Shown: positions 19,279 through 31,100 of the stretch, piece after piece
Layout of the letters: each line of letters begins with the position of its first letter
How positions within the stretch are numbered: the stretch's first letter is position 1
Translations under genes and position numbers: made by a program
Assembly (NCBI GenBank): GCA_030373145.1
Contig: JAUCZK010000005.1
Span: forward strand, 62,001 to 126,000
From: Cyanobium sp. CZS48M
Lineage (GTDB): Bacteria > Cyanobacteriota > Cyanobacteriia > PCC-6307 > Cyanobiaceae
DNA: 64,000 bases
Direction of reading: 5' to 3'
Notes under the pieces: model-generated
What the model saw: the letters and a program-made list of their open reading frames with translations, nothing else
What the model was told of the DNA's origin: nothing
Database searches by the model: none

Positions 19279-20892
19279 ATGGCGAAATCCCTGCGGCGCA
19301 TCGCCTTGATCGTGGGGTTGGCCACGGCCCTGAGCAAGGTGGCCGGTCTGCTGCGCCAGCAGGTGATCGCCGCCGCCTTCGGGGTGGGTGCCGCCTACGA
19401 CGCCTACAACTACGCCTATGTGTTGCCGGGATTCCTGCTGATCCTGCTGGGGGGCATCAACGGGCCGTTCCACAGCGCCATGGTCAGCGTGCTGGCCCGC
19501 CGCCCCCGCGAGGAGGGCGCCCATGTGCTGGCGGCCATCAACACCCTGGTGGGGGTGGGCCTGCTGGCGGTGACGGTGCTGCTGCTGGTGGCCGCCGATC
19601 CCCTGATCACCCTGGTGGGGCCAGGACTCGAAGCGGAGCGCCACGCCATCGCCGTGCTGCAGCTGCGCTGGATGGCGCCGATGGCCCTGTTCGCCGGCCT
19701 GATCGGCCTCGGTTTCGGGGCTCTCAATGCAGCCGATGTCTTCTGGCTGCCGTCGGTGAGCCCGCTGGTGTCGAGTGCGGCGATGATCGCCGGCATCGGC
19801 CTGCTCTGGTTTCAGCTCGGTGCGGAGATCGCCCTGCCGGCCACGGCGGCGCTGGGGGGCATCGTGCTGGCGGCCACCACCACCCTGGGGGCGGTGCTGC
19901 AGTGGCTGATCCAGCTGCCCGCCCTGGCGAAGCAGGGCCTGCTCCGCTTTCAGCTCGTCTGGGACTGGAAGCACCAGGGCGTGCGCGAGGTGCTGCAGGT
20001 GATGGGCCCTGCCACCCTCTCCTCGGGGATGCTGCAGATCAATGTCTTCACCGATCTATTCTTCGCCAGTGGCATCATCGGTGCCGCCGCTGGCCTGGGC
20101 TACGCCAACCTGCTGGTGCAGACGCCCCTGGGCCTGCTCTCCAACGCTCTGCTGGTGCCCCTGCTGCCGGTGTTCGCCCGGCTCACGGCCCCGTCGGATC
20201 GCCCGGCCCTGGTGGACCGGATCCGCCAGGGTCTGATGCTCTCCACCGCCAGCATGATGCCGCTGGGGGCTCTGTTCGTGGCCCTGGCCGTGCCGATCGT
20301 GGCGGTGGTCTACGAGCGGGGGGCCTTTGATCGTGGCGCGGCGCTGCTGGTGGCCAGCCTGCTGATGGCCTATGGCGTGGGCATGCCGGCCTACCTGGGC
20401 CGCGATGTGCTGGTGCGGGTGTTCTATGCCCTCGGTGACGGCACGACCCCCTTCCGCTTCTCCCTGGCCGGCATCGGCTTCAACGTGATCTTCGACTGGG
20501 TGCTGGTGGGCGGTCCCACGCCCTGGGGCCTGCAGCTGCCCCGGCTCAACTTCGGTGCCCCTGGCCTGGTGCTGGCCACGGTGGCGGTCAATCTGCTCAC
20601 CTGTGCGGCCTTGCTGCTGGCGCTGCAACGGCGCCTCGGGGGCCTGCCCCTGCGGGTGTGGGGCAAGGACAGCCTTTGGCTGCTGCTGGCCGCGCTGGTC
20701 GGGGGGCTGGCGGCCTGGATGCTCTCCAGCCTCGTGGGCTGGCCCGCCGGACTGCTGGGCCAGCTGCTGCAGTGCGGCCTGAGTGCCGGCCTGGGGCTGA
20801 CGCTCTACGGCCTGATCGCCAGCTGGCTGGGGGTGCCCGAGGCCCGTGATCTGATCCTGCAGGTGCGGGGGCGCTTCAGTCGGGGGTCCTGA
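19279..20892 (+). CDS. murJ: lipid II flippase MurJ/MviN
   Basis: GLATALSKVAGLLRQQVIAAAFGVGAAYDAYNYAYVLPGFL; multi-TM; in-frame ATG at 19279. Confidence 0.93.
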   Translation: MAKSLRRIALIVGLATALSKVAGLLRQQVIAAAFGVGAAYDAYNYAYVLPGFLLILLGGINGPFHSAMVSVLARRPREEGAHVLAAINTLVGVGLLAVTVLLLVAADPLITLVGPGLEAERHAIAVLQLRWMAPMALFAGLIGLGFGALNAADVFWLPSVSPLVSSAAMIAGIGLLWFQLGAEIALPATAALGGIVLAATTTLGAVLQWLIQLPALAKQGLLRFQLVWDWKHQGVREVLQVMGPATLSSGMLQINVFTDLFFASGIIGAAAGLGYANLLVQTPLGLLSNALLVPLLPVFARLTAPSDRPALVDRIRQGLMLSTASMMPLGALFVALAVPIVAVVYERGAFDRGAALLVASLLMAYGVGMPAYLGRDVLVRVFYALGDGTTPFRFSLAGIGFNVIFDWVLVGGPTPWGLQLPRLNFGAPGLVLATVAVNLLTCAALLLALQRRLGGLPLRVWGKDSLWLLLAALVGGLAAWMLSSLVGWPAGLLGQLLQCGLSAGLGLTLYGLIASWLGVPEARDLILQVRGRFSRGS

Positions 20893-21142
20893 GGGTGACC
20901 CGGCGCTCCTCACGCACCTGCACCGGGATCTCCAGGTGGCTGCGGCCGAGCATCTGGGGACCATCGACCGAGAAGATCCGCGCCTCGATCCCGAACTCCC
21001 GGAAGGCGGTCTCCAGTTCCTGGATCAGCGCCTTCTCCACCTGGGCCTCGGCGTCGACCACCTTGCCGATCAATCGGCCCCCGAGGGGGCCGATGCGCTG
21101 CCGGACCACCTCTCGGGCATTGGTGACCTCGATGACCAGCAT
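20876..21142 (-). CDS. conserved hypothetical protein
   Basis: 88-aa ORF MLVIEVTNAREVVRQRIGPLGGRLIGKVVDAEAQVEKALIQELE; overlaps murJ 3' end by 17 nt. Confidence 0.6.
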   Translation of the reverse strand: MLVIEVTNAREVVRQRIGPLGGRLIGKVVDAEAQVEKALIQELETAFREFGIEARIFSVDGPQMLGRSHLEIPVQVREERRVTLRTPD

Positions 21143-21237
21143 CCAACGCCTGCAGCGGATTTGAACCCTATTCGCAGCCCATCGCCCAGGCCGGCCCTGT
21201 CGTGCTTCTTCAGCCGCGGCAGCGCGCCCTTGGGGCC

Positions 21238-21528
21238 TCAGTCGCCGATGGTGTCAAGGATGTCTTCGAGGTCACGCAACTGCCCGGGGGGGAGCAGGCG
21301 GGCCAGGGGCAGGCGGCTGGAGCCGCCGCCGATCGGCACCTGTACCGCTTCAAGGGCCTGGCGGGCGCAGACCTCCGGGCCCTGATCGAGGCGGGCGGCG
21401 CATTCGATCGCCAGGGTCTTGGCCAGACCGGCGTCGCCCAGATACAGATGCCAGCTGGCCACCTGGATGTAGAGGCGGTCCGCCAGGGCCAGGCTCAGCT
21501 CCTCGAGTTCCGTTGCCGTCAGGCTCAC
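21238..21528 (-). CDS. DUF3181 family protein
   Basis: LALADRLYIQVASWHLYLGDAGLAKTLAIEC...DLEDILDTIGD. Confidence 0.72.
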   Translation of the reverse strand: MSLTATELEELSLALADRLYIQVASWHLYLGDAGLAKTLAIECAARLDQGPEVCARQALEAVQVPIGGGSSRLPLARLLPPGQLRDLEDILDTIGD

Positions 21529-21543
21529 TGCAGTCGTGCGCGC

Positions 21544-21801
21544 TCAGGCTTCACTTTGGTCGAGGGGCTGGGTTCGTGGCCGCAGCCGCAACACGATGAT
21601 GAGGTGCAGCAGCCAGAGCGCCCCCCAGGCCAGGCTCAGCCAGCTCAGGTGCACCCAGGGATGGCGCAGCCCCTGGACGAACCACAGGCCCGTGTTCACG
21701 GCGGCGAACAGGCCGCCGTGCAGGCAGAGGTTGACCACCCGCTCGTAGTGGCAATAGGTGGGGTCGGCGGGGTCGGCGGGGCCGTACCAGCGGATCGGCA
21801 T
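21544..21801 (-). CDS. small membrane protein (two predicted TM helices)
   Basis: MPIRWYGPADPADPTYCHYERVVNLCLHGGLFAAVNTGLWFVQGLRHPWVHLSWLSLAWGALWLLHLIIVLRLRP. Confidence 0.6.
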   Translation of the reverse strand: MPIRWYGPADPADPTYCHYERVVNLCLHGGLFAAVNTGLWFVQGLRHPWVHLSWLSLAWGALWLLHLIIVLRLRPRTQPLDQSEA

Positions 21802-21897
21802 GGGGGAAGGGAGACGCAGTGGCTGCGGTGGCGGGCTCGATTGTGCCCCGGCGACAGTTGACGGATGGCCCCCCCTTGCGGTGAGAATGCTTGGCAT

Positions 21898-21971
21898 GCG
21901 CTTGTAGCTCAGCGGATTAGAGCATCTGACTACGGATCAGAGGGTCGGGAGTTCGAATCTCTCCAGGCGCG
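21898..21971 (+). tRNA. tRNA-Arg (anticodon ACG)
   Basis: cloverleaf: acceptor gcgcttg/caggcgc, anticodon arm tctga-ctacgga-tcaga, T-loop gttcgaatc. Confidence 0.95.
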
Positions 21972-21977
21972 CTTGTC

Positions 21978-22003
21978 AACCGTCCGACATCGGGCGGTTT
22001 TTT
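21978..22003 (+). terminator. intrinsic terminator after tRNA-Arg
   Basis: aaccgtccg-acat-cgggcggtt followed by a T-run. Confidence 0.75.
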
Positions 22004-22067
22004 CTTGGCTGGGTTTTCGCCAGGGTGATTTCTTACGATGAGAAGCTTGCGCCTTGCCCTCGATCCC

Positions 22068-23357
22068 ATGGTGGATTCCACCGGTACGCCCCTGAACCAG
22101 TCCCTGGCGGCCGGGGACCCCGCCATCGCGGCCCTGATCGGCCGTGAGCTGGACCGTCAGCAGAGCCATCTGGAGCTGATCGCCAGCGAGAACTTCACCT
22201 CCAGGGCCGTGATGGAGGCCCAGGGGTCGGTGCTCACCAACAAGTACGCCGAAGGCCTGCCCCACAAGCGCTACTACGGCGGCTGTGAGCACGTCGATGC
22301 GATCGAGGAGCTGGCGATCGCCCGGGCCCGCCAGCTGTTCGGGGCCGCCTGGGCGAACGTGCAGCCCCACAGCGGTGCCCAGGCCAACTTCGCCGTGTTT
22401 CTGGCCCTGCTCCAGCCCGGCGACACGATCCTGGGCATGGACCTCTCCCACGGCGGTCACCTCACCCATGGCTCGCCGGTGAATGTCTCGGGCAAGTGGT
22501 TCAAGGCGGTCCATTACGGCGTCGATCCCCACACCCAGCAGCTCGACTACGACGCCATCCGGACCCTGGCCGAGCAGCACCGCCCCCGCTTGATCATCTG
22601 CGGCTACTCCGCTTATCCCCGCACGATCGACTTCGCGGCCTTCCGTTCGATCGCCGATTCGGTCGACGCCTTCCTGCTGGCCGACATGGCCCACATCGCC
22701 GGCCTGGTGGCGACGGGTGCCCATCCCAGCCCCGTCCCCCATTGCCATGTGGTCACCACCACCACCCACAAGACCCTGCGGGGTCCCCGCGGCGGGCTGA
22801 TCCTCTGCAATGACGCTGAGTTCGGCAAGCGCTTCGACAAGGCCGTCTTCCCCGGCAGCCAGGGGGGTCCCCTGGAGCATGTGGTGGCCGCCAAGGCGGT
22901 GGCCTTCGGTGAGGCCCTGCAGCCCTCCTTCCGCACCTACAGCCAGCAGGTGATCCGCAATGCCCAGGCCCTGGCCACTCGGATCCAGGAGCGGGGCATC
23001 GCCGTGGTGTCGGGTGGCACCGACAACCACCTGGTGCTGCTCGACCTGCGCTCGATCGGTCTCACCGGCAAGGTGGCCGACCTGCTGGTGAGCGAGGTCA
23101 ATATCACGGCCAACAAGAACACCGTGCCCTTTGATCCGGAATCGCCCTTCGTCACCAGTGGTCTGCGCCTGGGCACGGCCGCCCTCACCACCCGCGGTTT
23201 CGATGCCGACGACTTCGTCGAGGTGGCCGATGTGATCGCCGACCGGCTGCTCCACCCCGAGGACAGCGTGATCGAGCTGCGCTGCCGCGAGCGGGTGCGT
23301 GCCCTCTGCGCGCGCCATCCGCTCTACGGGCCGAGCCGCATCCCCCAGCCGGCCTGA
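22068..23357 (+). CDS. glyA: serine hydroxymethyltransferase
   Basis: [61 protein letters not shown]. Confidence 0.97.
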   Translation: MVDSTGTPLNQSLAAGDPAIAALIGRELDRQQSHLELIASENFTSRAVMEAQGSVLTNKYAEGLPHKRYYGGCEHVDAIEELAIARARQLFGAAWANVQPHSGAQANFAVFLALLQPGDTILGMDLSHGGHLTHGSPVNVSGKWFKAVHYGVDPHTQQLDYDAIRTLAEQHRPRLIICGYSAYPRTIDFAAFRSIADSVDAFLLADMAHIAGLVATGAHPSPVPHCHVVTTTTHKTLRGPRGGLILCNDAEFGKRFDKAVFPGSQGGPLEHVVAAKAVAFGEALQPSFRTYSQQVIRNAQALATRIQERGIAVVSGGTDNHLVLLDLRSIGLTGKVADLLVSEVNITANKNTVPFDPESPFVTSGLRLGTAALTTRGFDADDFVEVADVIADRLLHPEDSVIELRCRERVRALCARHPLYGPSRIPQPA

Positions 23358-23464
23358 CTCCCACTGCCTAAGCTGGACCCTCGATCTGGCCTCTGCATGG
23401 CACCCCCCGCGTCGTTGCCACCAGCGTTGCCCCGCAGCGGCAACCCGATCCTCGGCAGCGGCCT

Positions 23465-24670
23465 GTGAGCATGGCCGCCAGTCCGCTCGCTGCGGCCTTC
23501 CTGACCCTGGTTATCTCGGCGCTGCTCACGGCGCTGGTGGTGCCGATTGTGCGGCGCATGGGGCTGCGCTACGGCCTGATCGATCCCCCGGATTCGCGCA
23601 AGCAGCACGACATCCCGATGGTGCGGCTGGGGGGAATCGGCATGGTGGTGGGCTTTTCCCTGGCCCTGGCGATCACCTGGGCCCTGGGTGGCTTCGGCAC
23701 CCTGGCCCCGGACCGGGACCAGCTGATCTGGACCACCCTGGCCGGCGCTCTCTGTTACTTCGTGATCGGGCTTGCCGATGACCTCTTCGCCCTGCCGCCC
23801 CTGCCGCGCCTGGCCGGTCAGGTGGCGGTGGCGGTGGTGGTCTGGAGCGAGGGGGTGCGCATCGGAGCGATCGATCTGCCGCTGGGATGGTTCGGTCTGC
23901 CGTCGCTGGCCTTTCCCCTGCCCGACAGCCTCAGTCTGCTGGCCACGGTGATCTGGTTGGTGGGCATCACCAACGCCATCAACTGGATCGATGGCCTTGA
24001 CGGCCTGGCCGCCGGCGTGGGTGGCATCGCCGCAGTGGGGCTGCTTTCGGTGAGCTTCAGCCTTCAGCAGAGCGCCGCCGGCCTGCTCGCCGCCGCCCTG
24101 GCCGGCGCCTGCCTCGGATTCCTGCGCCACAACTTCAACCCCGCCCGCATCTTCATGGGCGATGGCGGCTCCTATTTCCTTGGTTTTGCCCTGGCGGCGA
24201 TCAGCATCGTCGGCCCGGCCAAGGGGCTCACCACCGTGAGCTTGCTGTTCCCGCTGCTGATTCTCTCGCTGCCCCTGGCCGACATGTCAGCAGTGATCAT
24301 GGGCCGCCTCAGCGAGGGGCACTCCCCCTTCTATCCAGATCGGCGCCATCTCCATCACCGGCTGCTGCGGGCCGGCTTCAGCCATCGCCGCACGGTGCTG
24401 CTGATCTACGCCTTCACCCAGTGGCTGGCGGCCCTGGCCCTGGTGGCGGCCAATGTGGAGCTGCGCTTCCTCTGGCTGGCTCTGGCCACCGCTGTGCTGA
24501 TCGGCGCCGTGATGGGATCCAGGCGCCAGCGCCGCTTGCCGGGGGAGTCCGCCGTTGACAGCACATCGGCGTTTTCCCCAGGGCCTTCGGCCTCCGCCTC
24601 AGTGGCGGCCCCCTCCAACTCCGTTCCCTGTGATGCCGGCCGTGACCCAAGCCTTGATCCAAGGCCCTGA
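23465..24670 (+). CDS. MraY/WecA-family undecaprenyl-phosphate N-acetylglucosaminyl-1-phosphate transferase-like
   Basis: [71 protein letters not shown]. Confidence 0.9.
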   Translation: MSMAASPLAAAFLTLVISALLTALVVPIVRRMGLRYGLIDPPDSRKQHDIPMVRLGGIGMVVGFSLALAITWALGGFGTLAPDRDQLIWTTLAGALCYFVIGLADDLFALPPLPRLAGQVAVAVVVWSEGVRIGAIDLPLGWFGLPSLAFPLPDSLSLLATVIWLVGITNAINWIDGLDGLAAGVGGIAAVGLLSVSFSLQQSAAGLLAAALAGACLGFLRHNFNPARIFMGDGGSYFLGFALAAISIVGPAKGLTTVSLLFPLLILSLPLADMSAVIMGRLSEGHSPFYPDRRHLHHRLLRAGFSHRRTVLLIYAFTQWLAALALVAANVELRFLWLALATAVLIGAVMGSRRQRRLPGESAVDSTSAFSPGPSASASVAAPSNSVPCDAGRDPSLDPRP

Positions 24671-25952
24671 GAGCGGCGGCAGCGAAATCCTCTGCATCGG
24701 CACCGAGCTGCTGCTGGGCAACATCCTCAACGGCAATGCCCGCTGGCTGGCGGAGCAGCTGGCGGGCCTGGGGCTGCCCCACTACCGCCAGTCGGTGGTG
24801 GGCGACAACCGCGACCGCTTGATCGCCATGGTGCGGGAGGCCTCCAGCCGCTGCCGGCTGCTGATCTGCACCGGTGGCCTTGGACCCACCCCCGATGACC
24901 TCACCACCGAGGCCCTGGCCGCCGCCTTCGCCACCCCGCTGGAGGAGCGCCCTGAGGTGTGGAGCGACATCCAGGCCAAGTTTGCGGCCCTGGGCCGCAT
25001 TCCCTCGCCGAGCAACCGCAAGCAGGCCCTGCTGCCTGTGGGAGCGGCCGTGCTGCCCAACCCGCTGGGCACGGCCCCCGGCATGATCTGGAGCCCCAGG
25101 CCCGGTTTCAGCCTGCTCACCTTCCCCGGAGTGCCCTCCGAGCTGCGGGCGATGTGGGCCGCCACCGCGGCGCCCTGGCTGCGGGGACAGGGCCTGGCGG
25201 AGGGGGTGTTCGCCAGCCGGATCCTGCGCTTCTGGGGGGCTGGGGAATCGCGACTGGCGGAGCAGGTGGCCGACCTGCTGGAGTGGGCCAATCCCACCGT
25301 GGCCCCCTATGCCGGCACCGGTGAGGTGAAGCTGCGGATCACGGCCCAGGGCCCCACGCTCCCCCAGGCCGAGGCACTCCTGGCCCCGCTGGAGGCTGAG
25401 CTGCGCCAGCGGCTGGGGACCTGGTTCTACGGGATCGACGATGACAGCCAGGCCTCCCTCTGCCTGGAGCTGCTGCGGCAGCGGGGGGAGACCCTGGCGG
25501 TGGCGGAGTCGTGCACCGGCGGTGGGCTGGGCGCGGCCCTGGCGGCGGTGCCCGGTGCTTCCGATGCCTTCCTCGGGGGGGTGATCGCCTATGCCAATTC
25601 CGTCAAGCAAGGGCTGCTGGGGGTGCCTGCTGCCACGCTCGAGTCCCATGGGGCGGTGAGTGATCCGGTGGCGATCGCCATGGCCGAAGGGGCGCGGCGG
25701 GTCACCGGCAGCACCTGGGCCCTGGCCCTCACGGGCGTCGCCGGCCCGGGTGGCGGCAGCCCCGACAAGCCTGTGGGGCTGGTGCACATCGCCCTGGCTG
25801 GGCCCCAGGGCAGCACCAGTGAGGGGGTGCGTTTCGGCTCTGGCCGCAGCCGCGACTGGATCCAGGCGGTCAGCGCCGGTGAGGCCCTCAACCGCCTGCG
25901 CTTGCGTCTGCTGGCCCAGACCCAGAGCGAAGGCCAGGCCCCCCGGACCTAG
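24633..25952 (+). CDS. cinA: CinA family competence/damage-inducible protein (nicotinamide-nucleotide amidohydrolase domain)
   Basis: [28 protein letters not shown]-terminal [35 protein letters not shown]. Confidence 0.94.
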   Translation: MPAVTQALIQGPESGGSEILCIGTELLLGNILNGNARWLAEQLAGLGLPHYRQSVVGDNRDRLIAMVREASSRCRLLICTGGLGPTPDDLTTEALAAAFATPLEERPEVWSDIQAKFAALGRIPSPSNRKQALLPVGAAVLPNPLGTAPGMIWSPRPGFSLLTFPGVPSELRAMWAATAAPWLRGQGLAEGVFASRILRFWGAGESRLAEQVADLLEWANPTVAPYAGTGEVKLRITAQGPTLPQAEALLAPLEAELRQRLGTWFYGIDDDSQASLCLELLRQRGETLAVAESCTGGGLGAALAAVPGASDAFLGGVIAYANSVKQGLLGVPAATLESHGAVSDPVAIAMAEGARRVTGSTWALALTGVAGPGGGSPDKPVGLVHIALAGPQGSTSEGVRFGSGRSRDWIQAVSAGEALNRLRLRLLAQTQSEGQAPRT

Positions 25953-25980
25953 GCTGTTGTGTCTTGGTTGTGGGGACACG

Positions 25981-27414
25981 GTGAGCGCCGGCACGCTGTA
26001 CGACAAGGTCTGGGACCTGCACCGCGTGGCGGAGCTGCCTGGAGGGTCCACCCAGCTGTTCATCGGCCTGCACCTGATCCATGAGGTGACCAGCCCCCAG
26101 GCCTTCGCCGCCCTGCGCGATCTGGGCCTGGGCGTGCGTCACCCCGAGCGCACCGTGGCCACGGTGGATCACATCGTGCCCACCACTTCCCAGGCGCGGC
26201 CCTTCGCCGATCCCCTGGCTGAAGAGATGCTCGCCACCCTGGAGCGCAACTGCGCCGAGCACGGCATCACCCTGCACGGCCTCGGCAGCGGTCGTCAGGG
26301 CATCGTCCACGTGATCGCCCCGGAACTGGGCCTCACCCAGCCCGGCATGACCGTCGCCTGCGGCGACTCGCACACCTCCACCCACGGGGCCTTCGGCGCG
26401 ATCGCCTTCGGCATCGGCACCAGCCAGGTGCGGGATGTGCTCGCCAGCCAGAGCCTGGCGATGAACAAGCTCAAGGTGCGCCGCATCCTGGTGGAGGGCC
26501 GCCTACAGCCGGGCGTGTTCGCCAAGGATCTGGTGCTGCACATCATCCGCAGCCTGGGGGTGAAGGGCGGTGTGGGCTACGCCTATGAATTCGCTGGATC
26601 CTGCATTGAGGCCCTCTCGATGGAGGAGCGCATGACCCTCTGCAACATGGCCATTGAAGGGGGCGCCCGCTGTGGCTATGTGAACCCCGATGCCACCACC
26701 TTCGCTTACATCCAGGGCAGACCTTTTGCACCCGAGGGAACGGCCTGGGATCGGGCGGTGGCGTGGTGGAGCAGCCTGGCCAGCGGAGCTGATGCCGTAT
26801 TCGACGACGAGGTGGTCTTCGAGGCCGGCACGATTGCCCCCACCGTCACCTGGGGCATCACCCCAGGTCAGGGCATCGGCGTCGATGAGTCGGTGCCCAG
26901 CCTTGCCGATACCCCGGTCGATGAGCGTCCGCTGGCGGAGGAGGCCTACCGCTACATGGACCTCCAGCCCGGCATGCCGATCGCCGGAGTCCCGGTCGAT
27001 GTCTGCTTCATCGGCAGCTGCATCAACGGTCGCCTCAGCGATCTGCAGGCGGCGGCCGCCGTGGCCCGGGGCCGTCAGGTGGCCCCGGGCCTCAAGGCTT
27101 TTGTGGTGCCGGGCTCGGAGCAGGTGGCGGCTGCCGCCGAGGCCGAAGGTCTCGATGCCGTGTTCACGGCGGCGGGCTTCGAATGGCGCGAGCCGGGCTG
27201 CTCGATGTGCCTGGCGATGAACCCCGACCGCCTGGAGGGTCGCCAGATCAGCGCCAGCTCCAGCAACCGCAACTTCAAGGGCCGCCAGGGTTCCGCCTCC
27301 GGCCGCACCCTGCTGATGAGCCCCGCCATGGTGGCCGCCGCCGCCGTCACCGGCCGGGTGAGCGATGTGCGCGACCTCCTCGCCCTCGTGCCGCTGCAGG
27401 TGCCGGTGGGCTGA
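25981..27414 (+). CDS. leuC: 3-isopropylmalate dehydratase large subunit (GTG start)
   Basis: [36 protein letters not shown], Fe-S ligand regions CFIGSC and CSMCLAMN. Confidence 0.97.
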   Translation: MSAGTLYDKVWDLHRVAELPGGSTQLFIGLHLIHEVTSPQAFAALRDLGLGVRHPERTVATVDHIVPTTSQARPFADPLAEEMLATLERNCAEHGITLHGLGSGRQGIVHVIAPELGLTQPGMTVACGDSHTSTHGAFGAIAFGIGTSQVRDVLASQSLAMNKLKVRRILVEGRLQPGVFAKDLVLHIIRSLGVKGGVGYAYEFAGSCIEALSMEERMTLCNMAIEGGARCGYVNPDATTFAYIQGRPFAPEGTAWDRAVAWWSSLASGADAVFDDEVVFEAGTIAPTVTWGITPGQGIGVDESVPSLADTPVDERPLAEEAYRYMDLQPGMPIAGVPVDVCFIGSCINGRLSDLQAAAAVARGRQVAPGLKAFVVPGSEQVAAAAEAEGLDAVFTAAGFEWREPGCSMCLAMNPDRLEGRQISASSSNRNFKGRQGSASGRTLLMSPAMVAAAAVTGRVSDVRDLLALVPLQVPVG

Positions 27415-27476
27415 GCGCCGCCGCCGGTCTCCCCCTGGATCCGCCCCTTGCCCCGTTCCGTGCCCCGCCTCCTGCC

Positions 27477-28103
27477 ATGAGCAGCTCCCTGCCCCCCAGG
27501 CCCTTCCCAGCCGGCCCCATCGCCAGCGTCACCGGCACCGCTGTGGTAGTGCGCGGCGATGACATCGACACCGATCGGATCATCCCGGCCCGTTTTCTCA
27601 AGTGCGTCACCTTCGAGGGACTGGCAGAAGGGGCGTTTGCCGATGACCGCACCGAGCTGGCCGGAGCCCATGCCTTCGACCAGGCGGAGCACCAGGGGGC
27701 CACGCTGCTGCTGGTCAACCGCAACTTTGGCTGTGGCTCCAGCCGCGAACATGCCCCCCAGGCGTTGATGCGCTGGGGCATCCGGGCTGTGGTGGGCGAA
27801 AGCTTTGCCGAGATTTTCTACGGCAACTGCCTGGCGCTGGGTCTCCCCTGCCTGACGGCTGGCCACGACGCCATGCGCGCCCTGCAGGAAGCGGCCCTGG
27901 CCGCCCCCACCGCGCCCCTCTGCTTAACCCTGGCCGAGGCCACCCTCGAGGGCTACGGCCAGCGCTGGCCTCTGGTACTTCCCGCCGGGCCGCTGCAGAT
28001 GCTGACCACGGGCCAGTGGGATGCCACCGGTCAGCTGCTCTCTCACCACGCTGAACTCAGCCGAACCCTGGCCGCCCTGCCCTACGCCAACGGCTTTCAC
28101 TGA
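27477..28103 (+). CDS. leuD: 3-isopropylmalate dehydratase small subunit
   Basis: GDDIDTDRIIPARFLK, NFGCGSSREHAPQAL. Confidence 0.95.
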   Translation: MSSSLPPRPFPAGPIASVTGTAVVVRGDDIDTDRIIPARFLKCVTFEGLAEGAFADDRTELAGAHAFDQAEHQGATLLLVNRNFGCGSSREHAPQALMRWGIRAVVGESFAEIFYGNCLALGLPCLTAGHDAMRALQEAALAAPTAPLCLTLAEATLEGYGQRWPLVLPAGPLQMLTTGQWDATGQLLSHHAELSRTLAALPYANGFH

Positions 28104-28135
28104 GCGAGCCGGTCCGCGCCGCCCAGGTTGGAGCC

Positions 28136-31100
28136 TCAGAACGGGGTCCGGCCTGGTCCGCCAGCCCCACCGAGCTGGGGACGGAAGGGAGCGAAGGGCA
28201 CGCCCGTTCCCTTGAAGCCGAAATCGTTGAGGCGGATCCGCACCCCGCCGATGCCCTCATAGGGGCTGTAGAACACGCTGAAGGCATAGGACCGGCGCTG
28301 CCAGCGCAGCTCCACGTAGGACCCGGTCACCTCGCCGTAGTTCGGCGAAGCGGGATCCACATTGAGGCCGATTCCTCCGTTGAACAGCAGCGGTCCGGCG
28401 ATCTGCTGGGTGAGGCCGATGCCCACCGTGCCCAGATCCACCGCCGCGTCGAAGCCGAAGGGGCTGAGGCCATCACGCAGGGTGATACCGCCGGTGACCG
28501 TGAGCTGGGTGAAATCAAAGAAGCGCTTGTTGAAGTGCCCCAGGGTGAGGGTGGGACCTCCGGAGATCGAGAAGGTGTTCTGATACGTGCCATCGCCGAA
28601 GTAGGCCAGGTTCCCCGACAGATTCGTGTTCAGGGCCAAGCCGGGCACGATCGGCTCGGGGGAGTAGCGCAGGGCACCCTCGGGTGTGGAGGGCAGGGCC
28701 GTTCCCTGCCAGAGCTGCAGCGTGCTGTTCAGTGATCCCACGGCGTTCGCTCGCCAGAGCTGGGCAAGATTCCTGGATTCCACTCCGCTGCTGAGGAATT
28801 CGTTGCTCTGGTAGTTGCCCACACCCACTCGCCAGAAGTAGCGGTTGCTGAGCTTGCCCCAGTTCGGCAGGGTTTCTTCCTTCTCCAGGGAGGCGCCGTA
28901 GGCGGAATAAATGTCCTGCTCGCCCAGGGATCCATTCCAGATTCTGAAGCGGTAGGCCCCAAAGAGCCGGGCCGTGGTGGCGCCCACCAGGGGCAGGGTG
29001 ATGTTGCGATCCATCTGGCCCCAGCTGCGGGTGCCGTTGGCGATGTTCTCGGGATTGAAGGTGGAGATGTCCAGGTTCAAGCTGGTGCTGAATCCCAGCA
29101 GCGGGGTTTTGAGCCGGGCCTCCAGGCCGAAGAGATCCCCCAGGGTGTTGTCCTGGCTCACCGAGGGGCCTCCGGCCTGCCCACCCGGGATGGGGTAGCT
29201 GTCGGTGGTGCCCTGGTAGGCCCGCTCGAGCATGAACTGGGGTTCCAGCTCCAGGGTCCCCTTCTCGCCGATCCGGATCGGCCGCAGGCGCCGTCCCACG
29301 TAGAAACCGTCGCGGTCCTCCTGGTCCACCCCCAGCACCCAGCGGTTCTCCACTTCCTGCTGCTTGCGGATGCGGGTGCGTGAGGTCACCGGAATGGACA
29401 GACGGTCTTCCAGGATCAGCCGGTTGCGCTTGGAGGTGATCAGCAGATCACCGTTGGCGTCCTGGTTGACCACCACCTGATCCGCGTCCATCCACGATTG
29501 GGAGGGAGTGAAGGGGTCGTTGCTGAAGCTGGCCCTGTCGCTGCGCCAGCCATTGGCGGTGAGCACGATCCTTGCCGCCTGATAGCGCAGGTGGGTGAGG
29601 GTGCCCTGCACGGCCTGGCGGTTCTTCTCCGAGCGCAGCCGCCGCACCTGGGGCGGCCGTGACGGGCCGAAATCGCTGTCCTGGTCGGTGGCCACGTTGT
29701 CGTTGCTGCCGGTCCCGCGACGGCGCTCGATCAGCAAGCCCTCGCGTTTCTGCACGTTGGAGATGCGCTGCTCGATGGCGGCGGCGGCGGCGGCGCGCTG
29801 GCGCTCCTGCTCGCGCATGGCGCGGAAGGACACTCCGCTCCCGGTCCCCGTGGGGCCCTGGGCCGCCTCAGCGCCGCTGGCTGATGTCCCTGGGTCTTGG
29901 TCCGGCGCCGGAGCCTCTCCTCCCATGGCCACCTGCTCGAGGGCCTCAGGCAGGGAGCGGGGGCGATCCGGCGGCTCCGCTCCACGGTTGGGGCAGCCCT
30001 TGGCCGGCCGCAGATTGGCCTGAGGGTCATCCTGCGGCGCGGGATCGCTGCCGAAGCGATAACGCAGGCCCAGCAGGTAAGCGTTGCTGCCCTCCCTGAC
30101 GCCGTTGTAGGTGCCGAAAGCGCCGGAGCGGTGGTGAATCCGCCCCACCATCGACCACTGGGGCGAGAAGGAGCCCTCGATCTCGAAACCCAGGTAATTG
30201 AGGAGGCGGGCCGATCTCTCGCGGTAGGTGTCTTCGTACTTGCTGAGGTTGGTGTTCAGGCTCACCCCCTGCACAAAGCCCAGGCTCAACCAGGGTTGCA
30301 GCCAGGCCCTCAGCCCGATGCCGCCGGTGAACTCGCCGAAGGTCTGGGCGGGGGTGGAGAGGTTGGCCACTTCGGAGGAGGTGAACGGTCCGATGTAACG
30401 CCCGCCCCGCTGGGCCGAGGCCCAGTGCCCGAGGGCATTGAAATCGAGTTCAAGGGCGAAGGGGCCGGCCTTGATCAGTCGCTTCTGCAGCCCGGCGCCC
30501 AGCACCCGCTCCGGCCGGAAGACCCCCTGGCCGAAGAAGGTCTGGCCGAAATCGGAGTGGAACATCTGCCCGCCCCAGAGGGTGGCGCTCCAGGGGTGGG
30601 GGTGCCAGTCGGGAATCTCGGGCAGCAGCGTGGGGCAGGCGATCGGCTCGGGCTCAGGGAGCGGCTGGGAGGGGGGCTGCTCGATGTCGAGGTCTTCGAG
30701 GCTGGTCTCGAGGTCGAGAACGCCGTAGACGTCCTCCATCTCCCCTTCGCCCTCGATCAGGCCGTAGCGGAACAGGCTGCCCTGCACGTACTGCCGGCCG
30801 CGCCAGAAGCGCACACTGCCGATGGCGTAGACCGTTCGGGTGGTCGTGTCGTATTCGATCCGATCCGCCATCAGCCGGCCACCGGCCAGGACGGCCTTGG
30901 CCTTGCCGGTGGCCACGTAGCGGTTGATCACCACGTCGAACCCCTGTTGATCGGCGCTGATCCCCAGCTCTTTGGGTGGGGTCCTTGGGTCAGTGCCGCT
31001 GGCCTCGGCGGCACTGGGCGGCTCCGTCCCAGTCGGTTTCAGCCTGAGCGGTTCAAGACCTGATGGTTCTGCAGGACCGGTGGTCGGCGCCAATGCTGGC